32,153 bases of DNA from an uncultured Bacillota bacterium. GTDB taxonomy: Bacteria; Bacillota; Clostridia; Christensenellales; UBA1242. A program made the translations under genes and the position numbers. The stretch's first letter is position 1; each line of letters opens with the position of its first letter. Location of the stretch: the NCBI GenBank assembly GCA_947053645.1, contig CAMRTM010000001.1, forward strand, positions 73,430 to 105,582. The letters run 5' to 3'. Positions 17,801-25,545 of this stretch are shown piece by piece. A model generated the notes under the pieces. The model did no database searches, was not told the origin of the DNA, and saw only the letters and a list, made by a program, of their open reading frames with translations.

Positions 17801-18410
17801 GCCCCATCTGCCTTTCAATCTCTGACAAAATATCATTAACGCGTGTGAGATTGTCGCGTGTACGCTCTAGTTTTCGTTCCGCTTCGCGTTTATCATTCTT
17901 ATACTTAGAAATGCCGGCAGCATCTTCAAACATTGCCCTTCTATTCTCTGGCTTTGCATCAACAAGTTCAGTAACCTTACCTTGGCTGATAACAGAATAT
18001 CCATTCTTACCAAGACCGCTGTTATACAAAAGATTGGTAATATCACGAAGATGGCAGGTATTGCGATTGATTAAATACTCACTCTCCCCTGAACGGTAGA
18101 GTTTTCTTGTGATTGCAAGTTCATCATAATCAAAATTAAAAAAGCGTGTGGAGTTATCAAAAGTAAGAGTCACTTCGCAGTACGATAAACTTCTTCTCTT
18201 TTCTGTTCCATTAAAAATAACATCTTGCATGGAATCACCACGAAGAGATTTTGGACTTTGTTCACCTAGTACCCATCTTATCGCATCAGATACATTACTT
18301 TTGCCACATCCATTTGGCCCTACTATTGCTGTAAAATTATTGTCAAATTCAATAACCGTTCTATCGGCAAAGGATTTAAATCCCACCATTTCTATCTTCT
18401 TAAAAATCAT
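14826..18410 (-). CDS. smc: Chromosome segregation protein SMC
   Basis: GFKSFADRT, VGPNGCGKSNVSDAIRWVLGEQS, coiled coils, hinge GGSKK, LLSGGEKSLTAMA, FDEVEAALDD. Confidence 0.97.
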   Translation of the reverse strand: MIFKKIEMVGFKSFADRTVIEFDNNFTAIVGPNGCGKSNVSDAIRWVLGEQSPKSLRGDSMQDVIFNGTEKRRSLSYCEVTLTFDNSTRFFNFDYDELAITRKLYRSGESEYLINRNTCHLRDITNLLYNSGLGKNGYSVISQGKVTELVDAKPENRRAMFEDAAGISKYKNDKREAERKLERTRDNLTRVNDILSEIERQMGPLKKQAENAKKYLEYKGTLKDLEVNAYIYQYENASDIKEKIDVKLSAIKEQLALRQEELDKANDAYNKSMMDLTNFDRILSSLNQNILDMTVSLEKQEGETKVARERINYTHKENDRLYLDKSNCETAIEVCSEQTAQRLSEKEKCKEVLEMLEKSFNELSNEYLTIANELTQSEDEAGASQQKIIETLGSLSDVKSSATKLSTEKELLTSSLNNLQNDISSLTLKKEEIEKEYTGVINKINSMGINLEKLKQECDKLSAQYFITERGIKELENQKADIITQIKVYENRRKLLSDLQTEYEGYSYAIKKLLKESERNNGLKKKIVGVVASLIKVPEKYETAIEVALGGAVQNVVTFDEDGAKELISFLKQNQFGRATFLPITSMKRRDLDRKLVAGKTGVFGVASDLVSFDKTIDNVVSNLLGSTVIVDTLFTAVNLAKSMGYAFRIVTLEGDIVNPQGSLTGGSKKTESANLMGRAREIETLGDEIIRLNQKLESLSKQVEENKQSSVEMKANLDSLTKQRSDNEIELAKEKEKENRYSLSLNEVSDNLRVSEMEAETVRNKLILIEEDLARTAKIESALSGNRVDADELVKEKKEKFEALRAQRDKISDNILSVKVEIASNKAKLDSITSELARLQEESEKQKLNLIAIDSQIEKNNEFIDSAEAMIKQRLSSAPASAQKAQLESAIAKRDDVEKGKVTLSDKIKELDNEKSRVMEEISTLNDKKFREEMNLQKVDTELEQMQERIYEEYSLVYSDCLEHRRPDFDINIAMPEINKLKKSISALGYVNVNAIEDCKVLLERYEDLSSQCDDLHKAEDDLNKIIKDLSSIMIEKFNNELDRINESFKLTFRELFGGGTAKLALSDETQPLESGVEIFAQPPGKKIQNMTLLSGGEKSLTAMAVIFAILRIKPLPFCLFDEVEAALDDSNVEIVDKYLKKLSNETQFILITHKKPTMEYAEALFGVTMEEKGVSKIVSVKLADAIKHAQEG

Positions 18411-18461
18411 AAGTTCCTCTTTAACTACTAAAGTTTACCATTTTTTATCTATTTTACCAAA

Positions 18462-19091
18462 TCAATTCTTCTCATTTTTTATCAAAAATAACTTCTTTAT
18501 CGCTTTTTGGGCTGCCGCTTGCTCCGCTTCTAACTTGCTTTGCCCCTTTCCTGAACTGATCTTATCTTCATCCATATAAAAAGCAGAAGTAAACCCGTCC
18601 TTAACTGGCTCAGTCACATACTGCATTTTACACTTGAAACTTGCTTGCACGAGTTCTTGAAGTTGAGATTTATAATTGTCGTTTTTTATATTTCTAAATT
18701 CACTTAGGTTTAAATGCTTCTCGACATACTTTGTCACAGTAGCAAGGTCACTATCAAGGTAAATGGCAGCAATCAACGCCTCTACAACATCACATTTAAT
18801 TGCTTTAGATATCTCTCCTTGATAACTTTTGCCGAGTAGCACATACTTTTCCAGTCCTAAGCAGTCAAAGACTTTACACAAATTATTCTCTGCCACGAAA
18901 TGTGATCGAATGACAGTAAGTTTACCCTCGTCGTCTTGGCAATGCTTGAATAGATACTCACCAACCACAAAATCAAGTATTCCATCGCCTAAAAATTCTA
19001 ATCTTTCATAGTTTTCAGCCGACCTTGAACTATGTGTCATCGCCCTTTTAAACAGACTTTCATCTTTGAATTTATAATCCAATTTATTCAC
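18462..19091 (-). CDS. rnc: Ribonuclease III
   Basis: ERLEFLGDGILDFVVGEYLF; C-terminal dsRBD GKGQSKLEAEQAAAQKAI. Confidence 0.95.
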   Translation of the reverse strand: MNKLDYKFKDESLFKRAMTHSSRSAENYERLEFLGDGILDFVVGEYLFKHCQDDEGKLTVIRSHFVAENNLCKVFDCLGLEKYVLLGKSYQGEISKAIKCDVVEALIAAIYLDSDLATVTKYVEKHLNLSEFRNIKNDNYKSQLQELVQASFKCKMQYVTEPVKDGFTSAFYMDEDKISSGKGQSKLEAEQAAAQKAIKKLFLIKNEKN

Positions 19092-20094
19092 TTTTTACCT
19101 CTACAAGACTAGCAAGTGCCTTTTCAATTTTTTCATTCAATTTTTTCTCATGTAGTAACATCGTTTGTTCTAGAGAAGCAAGGATATTTAATCTCTTACA
19201 TCCACCATGATTTTTAACCACAAGTTTTTTACATCCAAGAAGTGGCGAACCGCCGTGTTTTTTCTGGACATCTACGCGATTTTTAATATCTCTAAAAGTT
19301 GGTTTCATGAAAAGGTAACCTATCTTACTCATAAAGTGGGATTTTATACTGCGTTTTAATATGCTTAATACTGCTGCTACCGCACCCTCTGTACCCTTTA
19401 AAAGTGCATTGGCTACAAAGCCGTCAGCAACCATAACATCAACATCTCCGCTCATAAAATCGCAGCCTTCGCGATTGCCTATAAAATTGATTGGTGCATT
19501 TTGAAGAAGAGGATAGGTTTCCTTTGTCAGTTCATTCCCCTTGCCTTCCTCCACGCCATTGCTGAGAAGTGCCACCCTTGGATTTTCTACGCCGTATCTT
19601 ATGGAATAATATGCCGAGCCCATAAGTGCAAAGTGAAGAAGATTTACGCTTTTACAATCGACATTGGCACCGCTGTCAATGATTATTACATCACTTTCCT
19701 TTTTTGTTGGAAGTATTGGTGCGAGTGCTGGACGGGAAATTCCTCTGATTCTACCTATTTTCATAACGGCACCCGTCAGTATTGCACCAGTGCTACCCGC
19801 CGAAACAATACCTATGATATCATCACGCTCTTTAAGTAAATCAAACGCCCTTACAAGTGAGGAATCCTTTTTATGCCTTATGGCATCTGTTGGATGGTCA
19901 GTATTAAGAATAACATCAGGTGCATGAGAAATTTCAATCCTCTCATTTCTGCCTGCCAAAACCTCTTTTATTTTTGTTTCATCACCACAAAGAATAACTT
20001 CCAAATCCTTATGTTTTTTTATTGCAAGTAACACCCCTTCAATTATCTCCACCGGTGCATTATCGCCACCAAAAGCATCTACAACTATCTTCAT
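19084..20094 (-). CDS. plsX: Phosphate acyltransferase PlsX
   Basis: MKIVVDAFGGDNAPVEIIEGV...; SAGSTGAILTGA; overlaps rnc start by 8 nt. Confidence 0.95.
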   Translation of the reverse strand: MKIVVDAFGGDNAPVEIIEGVLLAIKKHKDLEVILCGDETKIKEVLAGRNERIEISHAPDVILNTDHPTDAIRHKKDSSLVRAFDLLKERDDIIGIVSAGSTGAILTGAVMKIGRIRGISRPALAPILPTKKESDVIIIDSGANVDCKSVNLLHFALMGSAYYSIRYGVENPRVALLSNGVEEGKGNELTKETYPLLQNAPINFIGNREGCDFMSGDVDVMVADGFVANALLKGTEGAVAAVLSILKRSIKSHFMSKIGYLFMKPTFRDIKNRVDVQKKHGGSPLLGCKKLVVKNHGGCKRLNILASLEQTMLLHEKKLNEKIEKALASLVEVKSE

Positions 20095-20188
20095 AAACTA
20101 CTCCTAAATTTAAGATATTTATATCTTAGCAAATTATTTAGAAGTTTGTAAAGAAAATTGGGGCTAATATTAAAAAGTTGGACTGGCA

Positions 20189-20232
20189 CTAAATATTGTG
20201 GTAGTATGCATGCATACTACCACAATATTTAG
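20189..20232. repeat. Perfect 44-bp palindrome (22-nt arms, no loop)
   Basis: CTAAATATTGTGGTAGTATGCA|TGCATACTACCACAATATTTAG. Confidence 0.97.
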
Positions 20233-20279
20233 AAAAGACATTACCTTAGACATAATTTTTGGCAAGGGGGATTTTTTTA

Positions 20280-20329
20280 AATTTCTCCGCGTTGGTCGAA
20301 ATGACAATGGTGGAAACATGGGTATGACA
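20280..20329 (+). repeat. Family 1 repeat: minimal copy (20280-20306) plus degenerate half-copy
   Basis: aatttctccgcgttggtcgaaatgaca ... gggtatgaca. Confidence 0.85.
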
Positions 20330-20373
20330 AGATGGGATGAAGGCTTTTGTTTGTATGGCAATATGTTTTTATA

Positions 20374-20399
20374 AAAAAAAGTGGCTTAGCCACTTTTTG
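20374..20399 (-). terminator. Rho-independent terminator downstream of rpmF (also T-rich on + strand)
   Basis: AAAAAAGTGGCTTAGCCACTTTTT. Confidence 0.85.
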
Positions 20400-20416
20400 T
20401 TTTCTTTCATTTTTTT

Positions 20417-20495
20417 ACAACGAAGTTCGCATTTTTTCATCGCCTTTGCAGCACCTATAGTGCGAAACTGCGTGCAAAAAATGTAAACGAGTTGT
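20417..20495 (-). repeat. Dispersed element family 2, copy B (3' of rpmF)
   Basis: Aligns with 639-714. Minus-strand ACAAC...GUUGU and CAUUUUUU...AAAAAAUG can pair. Confidence 0.7.
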
Positions 20496-20498
20496 TTT

Positions 20499-20690
20499 TT
20501 ATTTCTTTTTCTTTTCAGTATCTACAACTGTCTCATTTTTATAGGTGCCACATTTTGGACATACCTTATGTGGAGCCTTTAATTCATGACATTTTGGGCA
20601 CTCTACAAGTGTAGGTGCGTTTGCTTTAAAATTAGCAGAATTTCTTGAATTTCTTCTTGCCTTAGATACTTTACCCTTTGGAACAGCCAT
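20499..20690 (-). CDS. rpmF: 50S ribosomal protein L32
   Basis: MAVPKGKVSKARRNSRNS...CPKCHELKAPHKVCPKCGTYKNE. Confidence 0.96.
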   Translation of the reverse strand: MAVPKGKVSKARRNSRNSANFKANAPTLVECPKCHELKAPHKVCPKCGTYKNETVVDTEKKKK

Positions 20691-20764
20691 TTTTCTCCTC
20701 CTTTAACTATCTTACTTTGCTTAGTATATTTATTTCATACTCTTTTGTCAAGTGTTTTTGCATT

Positions 20765-21964
20765 TTATTTTGTGTTTTTAACTACGCGTTTGGTTTCACG
20801 GGCAATTAAAAGTTCCTCATTTGTTGGAATCATATATACTTTAACCTTTGATTTCTTCTTTGTGAGAAGATTAACCTCCCCGCATTTGAAGTTTTTATTT
20901 GCCTTTTCATCAAAGTCTACACCTAAAAATTCCATATCTTTCATAACGAGTTCGCGTAATTCTGCATCATTTTCTCCAGCACCTGCGGTGAATACTACTA
21001 CATCTACTCCGCCCATTGCTGCTGCATAAGAACCGATATACTTTTTAAGTCTATACACCATTACATTGATTGCAAGTTGTGCGCGTTTATCTCCTTTATT
21101 TGCCGCTTCAAATACATATCTTTGGTCACTAGATACTCCGCTTATTCCGAGTATACCAGACTTTTTATTAAGTGCAGTAAGCATTTCAGTAATGCTCATA
21201 CCAGTTTTATCCATGACATATTCAAGTACTGCTGGGTCGAGATCGCCAGAGCGACTGCCCATTACAAGTCCTTCAAGTGGAGTAAGTCCCATTGAGGTAT
21301 CCACGCACTTTCCGTTCTTTATCGCACATACACTGGCACCATTTCCAATATGGCAGTTTATAATTCTTAAATTCTTCTTGCCTGTGATGCGAGCAACTTC
21401 GCTTGCGATAAACTCATGGCTCATACCATGGAAGCCATACTTTCTTACACCATACTTTTCCTTCCATTCATATGGAACAGCATAAGTTGAAGCATAATCT
21501 GGCATGGAGGCATGGAAACCAGTATCGAAAAGTGCCACATTTGGTTTGCCTTTCATAACCTTTTGACAAGCCTTAATCCCCTCGATATTTGCTGGCATAT
21601 GTAATGGCCCGAGTGGAATAAGTTTTTCCAAATCTTTAAGCACCTTTGGTGTAACAAGTGTTGCCTCACTATATATAGTGCCACCATGAAGTACGCGATG
21701 TCCTATTGCATCGATTTCATCTAGGGACTTAATTGCACCGATTTTTTCATCTTGAAGTGTTTTTAATACAAGTTTTAAGCCCTCTGCATGGTCCTTTAAA
21801 TCCTTTTTGATTTCATAGGCTTGTCCACCTATCTTATGTGTAAGTTGTGAATCAGGGATTCCTATCTTCTCGACTAAACCTTTTGCTACAACCTCTTCCT
21901 TTTTCATATCAATAAGTTGGTACTTTATTGAACTACTTCCTGCGTTTATTACTAATACTTTCAT
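20765..21964 (-). CDS. ackA: Acetate kinase
   Basis: MKVLVINAGSSSIKYQLID; HRVLHGG; FDTGFHASMP; GNGASVCAI. Confidence 0.97.
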   Translation of the reverse strand: MKVLVINAGSSSIKYQLIDMKKEEVVAKGLVEKIGIPDSQLTHKIGGQAYEIKKDLKDHAEGLKLVLKTLQDEKIGAIKSLDEIDAIGHRVLHGGTIYSEATLVTPKVLKDLEKLIPLGPLHMPANIEGIKACQKVMKGKPNVALFDTGFHASMPDYASTYAVPYEWKEKYGVRKYGFHGMSHEFIASEVARITGKKNLRIINCHIGNGASVCAIKNGKCVDTSMGLTPLEGLVMGSRSGDLDPAVLEYVMDKTGMSITEMLTALNKKSGILGISGVSSDQRYVFEAANKGDKRAQLAINVMVYRLKKYIGSYAAAMGGVDVVVFTAGAGENDAELRELVMKDMEFLGVDFDEKANKNFKCGEVNLLTKKKSKVKVYMIPTNEELLIARETKRVVKNTK

Positions 21965-22944
21965 TTTTCCTCCTTTTTACATTGAAGCACTGTAATTGCT
22001 GTTAATGTTATGATATCATCTACGCTACATCCTCTAGACAAGTCGTTTACTGGTTTATTTAAACCTTGTATGATTGGCCCGATTGCGTTTAAGCCACCTA
22101 TATATTGCATTGCCTTATACACAATATTTCCAACATCTAAATTTGGCACTATTAAAATGTTTGCATCGCCTTCAAGCGGACTATCTGGACATTTTATTGT
22201 CGCCACACTTGGAACTAACGCGGCATCGAACTGTAATTCTCCATCGCATTTAATGCCGCTCTTTTTAAACTTAGCGTATGCTGTACGCATTTTCTCTACG
22301 CTTTCCCCTTCGCTACTTCCTTTTGTAGAATAGGACAAAAATGCAACTTTATGATTGCCTAACCCAAGCATCTCATAAGTTTTTACACTATTAAGTGCAA
22401 TATCTACAAGTTCTTCAGAGGTGGGATTTGGAATGATACCACAATCAGATATAAGCATTGCTTTACCATTCAAAAATTTATTTTTACCATATACGAGAAG
22501 GCTTGAAGATATCTTCTTTCCCCTCTTTTCTGTCTTTATAATTTGAAGTGCTGGACGGATTGTATCTGCTGTTGTAGCCTCTGCCCCAGCAACCATTCCA
22601 TCTGCATATCCCTCTTCTACGAGCATGGTGGCAAAATAATAAGGATCTAGGATTTGATTTTGTGCCTCTTCAAAAGTCATACCCTTTTCTTTTCGCTTTT
22701 GATATAAGGTTTTTGCAAGTTGTTCAGTAAACGGAAAGGTTTTTGGATTTATTATATCAAAATTAATCAGTGCCTTATCACGCAAGATAAGAGCACTTTC
22801 ATCTCCTATAAGGAGCGGTTTTGCTATCTTCTTACCTTTTATATATTTTATCGCTTCGATTGTCCTATCGCTAAAGCCCGCTTCTGGAAAAACTATTGTT
22901 TTATTTAATTCTCGGGCTTTTTTATATAATCTCTTAATTTTCAA
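21961..22944 (-). CDS. pta: Phosphate acetyltransferase
   Basis: VFPEAGFSDRTIEAI; DGMVAGAEATTADTIRPALQII; SYSTKGSSEGESVEK; overlaps ackA by 4 nt. Confidence 0.96.
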   Translation of the reverse strand: MKIKRLYKKARELNKTIVFPEAGFSDRTIEAIKYIKGKKIAKPLLIGDESALILRDKALINFDIINPKTFPFTEQLAKTLYQKRKEKGMTFEEAQNQILDPYYFATMLVEEGYADGMVAGAEATTADTIRPALQIIKTEKRGKKISSSLLVYGKNKFLNGKAMLISDCGIIPNPTSEELVDIALNSVKTYEMLGLGNHKVAFLSYSTKGSSEGESVEKMRTAYAKFKKSGIKCDGELQFDAALVPSVATIKCPDSPLEGDANILIVPNLDVGNIVYKAMQYIGGLNAIGPIIQGLNKPVNDLSRGCSVDDIITLTAITVLQCKKEEK

Positions 22945-23052
22945 TTTTATTCCCCTTCTTAATTAGGCTTCTTTTACATATTGTATGTTAGGTAATTACA
23001 AATTTAAGTATATATAAAAGTAAAATTACTGTCAAATAATATGGAGTCTAAT

Positions 23053-23964
23053 TTGAAAAAATATAGTCTTTTTCTCACAATTTTTATTATTTACATCATT
23101 ATTTCAATGGTAATTTTTCCCTCTCTTTATATTAGTCAGACATTGGCTGGACTTAATGCATGGGCATTGAATGTTCTGCCTAGTGTTCTGCCTTTCATCT
23201 TTTTTACTAAGGTTTTATCTAGTCTAGGAGGTATTGAAAAAATAACCTCGCACTTTCCGATGCAAAGGCTTTACCGCACTCCTAGTATTTCTGGCTATGT
23301 CTTTCTCATGAGTATTATTTCTGGCTATCCTGTGGGAGCAAAAATGACTGCTGACCTATATCAATCCGGCAAGGTTACCCGTGAAGAGGCGTTTAGAATG
23401 ACATCTTTCTGCTCCACCTCTGGCCCCATGTTTATAATTGGTGCTGTAGGAGTGGGAATGCTGCTTTCGCCTCGTGCGGGCTACATCATTTTATTATCTC
23501 ATATTATTGCTGCTTTTTTAAACGGATTTCTTTATCGCAAAATTAAAGCAAAAGAACTTCCTCACGAAAAGATAGTGGTGGACAAGAATACTAATGACCT
23601 TGGCAGTATGGTACTTGACAGTGCTTTAAGCATAATCTCAGTGGGTGCGATTATTGCAATATTTTTTGTTATAATCACCTCACTTTCTCCTCTTTTATCA
23701 TTCCTGCCTAAATCTATCGCATCAATCTTTGCTGGACTTATCGAAATAACACGAGGATGCAAAGACATTTCCCTTTGCCTTTCACCCGACTTTGCAATTT
23801 GTGCTTGTAGTTTTATTATCAGTTTTGGCGGTATTTCCACAATGCTTCAATCTTTGACTATGTTAAGCAAAATAAAAATGCCAGTCTGGCTGTTTACTCT
23901 TCAAAAGTTTTCACACGCCGTACTAGCACTTTTAATTTCTATTTTATTAGTCATGATTTTCTAG
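23053..23964 (+). CDS. ylbJ: Sporulation integral membrane protein YlbJ-like (TTG start proposed)
   Basis: LNVLPSVLPFIFFTKVLSSLGG...IISGYPVGAKMTADLYQSGKVTREEAFRMTSFCSTSGPMFIIGAVG. GGAG SD 6 nt before TTG at 23053; track start 23041 overlaps the SD. Confidence 0.85.
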   Translation: MKKYSLFLTIFIIYIIISMVIFPSLYISQTLAGLNAWALNVLPSVLPFIFFTKVLSSLGGIEKITSHFPMQRLYRTPSISGYVFLMSIISGYPVGAKMTADLYQSGKVTREEAFRMTSFCSTSGPMFIIGAVGVGMLLSPRAGYIILLSHIIAAFLNGFLYRKIKAKELPHEKIVVDKNTNDLGSMVLDSALSIISVGAIIAIFFVIITSLSPLLSFLPKSIASIFAGLIEITRGCKDISLCLSPDFAICACSFIISFGGISTMLQSLTMLSKIKMPVWLFTLQKFSHAVLALLISILLVMIF

Positions 23965-24786
23965 GGTATTTATAAATCTTTCAATGTTCTCTTCAAGTTC
24001 ACGAACAAGATATTTAATGCTTTTTACACCCTTACTTGCATATTTAAGACCATAGGTAAGTCCTCTTAACATATCAAGATCTTGATCCGCTGATGCCATA
24101 ACTAAAGCATAGCATATCATTAACAGTTCTTCAGTATGAGTATCTTTTCTCATACTTTCAAGTTCATCTAACATCTGTCCACATATTCTTTGACAAACTA
24201 TACAAAGTTTTTCAAGCCCTGTCACACTGTCCACCCTATTCAAATTCCTTACGGTAGGGAACTTCAATATTTTATTCGCCATTTCTTCATCCATATAAAA
24301 AGGCTGTTTCTCTTGTGTTTCTTCCTTATCTGTCCTTTCTGTTTGTTCTGCTTTTGGTGTCAGGTCAATTTTTGGGTAGCCAAATGCTTCTGCTATGAGA
24401 TTTCTAAATGGAATTATCATCTGGCTTATAAAGCGTTTATATGGATTATCGCCTTCATCAGAGAAAAACCTCTTCACAAACTCCATAAAATTAATTTTGC
24501 CGACATTGATATCTGCAAGTGTACAAAATACAAGTGCGATTATCTTATACTCTTCGTCTGGCATTATACACAAGAATTTTCCGCCAGAGCCTTGCACAAA
24601 AGCCTTTCCCATCTCTCGGTCACGATTAAAATGCTCCATACACTCGGCAACAAGTGCGTATACCTGTGGTGTTTCAGCAAGTAGACCAAGTACTTTTTGA
24701 ATTTTGTTTTCCGCAACTAAAAACTTTCCTGTGATAAGTTCATCACATGCAGATAAAAATCTCATTGAATTTTCATTATTTGTCAT
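23947..24786 (-). CDS. Hypothetical protein, 279 aa
   Basis: Good SD (GAAGGGG), coding-like; overlaps convergent ylbJ 3' end by 18 nt. Confidence 0.65.
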   Translation of the reverse strand: MTNNENSMRFLSACDELITGKFLVAENKIQKVLGLLAETPQVYALVAECMEHFNRDREMGKAFVQGSGGKFLCIMPDEEYKIIALVFCTLADINVGKINFMEFVKRFFSDEGDNPYKRFISQMIIPFRNLIAEAFGYPKIDLTPKAEQTERTDKEETQEKQPFYMDEEMANKILKFPTVRNLNRVDSVTGLEKLCIVCQRICGQMLDELESMRKDTHTEELLMICYALVMASADQDLDMLRGLTYGLKYASKGVKSIKYLVRELEENIERFINTLENHD

Positions 24787-24855
24787 TTCTACCCCTTCTT
24801 TTTATAGTTTAGCACAACAATTTAATTTAACAAAACATTTTTTTAAGAAAAAAAT

Positions 24856-24884
24856 TTGCAACTTTTTGTAATTCATGCTAGAAT
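24856..24884 (+). promoter_or_regulatory. Candidate promoter of the DUF4364 gene
   Basis: TTGCAA (24856-24861), 17-nt spacer, TAGAAT (24879-24884); ATG at 24891. Confidence 0.6.
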
Positions 24885-24890
24885 AGCGTA

Positions 24891-25448
24891 ATGGAAAAAA
24901 TACTTTCAGAAAAAGAACAACTGATACTTGACAAACTTGTAATGCTTTTTGTACTCGATAAGATGGAAATTCCCCTTACCGAGGATTCTATCTTAGACAT
25001 TTGTTCAGTAAAAAACGAATGGATTAAAAACTACATGGACTGCAAAGCCATTATTCACGACCTTACAGAATCTAAACTATTATACAAACTGGGAAATTTG
25101 GAGCAAGGCAAGGAACTTTTCTCCCTTACCTATGAAGGAAGAGAGTGCCTATCCTATCTTTACAGGCGTATTCCTTTCTCTCTTCGTGAAAACATCTCAC
25201 AATACCTTCAAATTAACAAACTTAATGTAAAGTCCTCACAAGAATACACCGCAACCTACAATAAAAATGATGACGGCTCCTACAATGTTATTCTTAGAAT
25301 ATATGAGCCTCTTATAACCGTACCTATGTTTGAACTTAAAATCAAAGCCCCTTCTCGCCAATCTGCAAACGAGGCAATACACAAATGGAAAACAAGTGCA
25401 CCCACGATTTATGAAAGTATTTATGAGAAATTAATTAATATAGACTAA
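24891..25448 (+). CDS. DUF4364 family protein
   Basis: 185 aa; LSEKEQLILDKLVMLFVLDKMEIPLTEDSILDICSVKNEWIKNYMDCKAIIHDLTESKLL pattern of DUF4364. Confidence 0.75.
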   Translation: MEKILSEKEQLILDKLVMLFVLDKMEIPLTEDSILDICSVKNEWIKNYMDCKAIIHDLTESKLLYKLGNLEQGKELFSLTYEGRECLSYLYRRIPFSLRENISQYLQINKLNVKSSQEYTATYNKNDDGSYNVILRIYEPLITVPMFELKIKAPSRQSANEAIHKWKTSAPTIYESIYEKLINID

Positions 25449-25469
25449 GTTGGGAGAAAAAATGGAATA

Positions 25470-25496
25470 AAAAACACACTGATTGATGTGTTTTTT
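25470..25496 (+). terminator. Rho-independent terminator after the DUF4364 gene
   Basis: AAAACACACTGATTGATGTGTTTTTT. Confidence 0.85.
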
Positions 25497-25525
25497 AGAT
25501 TTCTCCGCACCGGTCTAATTGACAG
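25497..25525 (+). repeat. Family 1 repeat, minimal copy
   Basis: agatttctccgcaccggtctaattgacag, between two terminator hairpins. Confidence 0.85.
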
Positions 25526-25545
25526 TGCCTTAGGCACTTTTTTAT
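25524..25545. terminator. Hairpin with T-run fused to the family 1 repeat
   Basis: AGTGCCTTAGGCACTTTTTTATT. Confidence 0.75.

Noticed and set aside
14752-18579. Multiple + strand ORFs opposite smc and rnc
   Set aside because: Ser/Leu-rich antisense shadow ORFs of coiled-coil coding sequence; no SD or family signature.
20170-20361. 63-aa ORF (…SFRPTRRNLKK…)
   Set aside because: Spans the palindrome and a family 1 repeat; no SD; not credible as coding.
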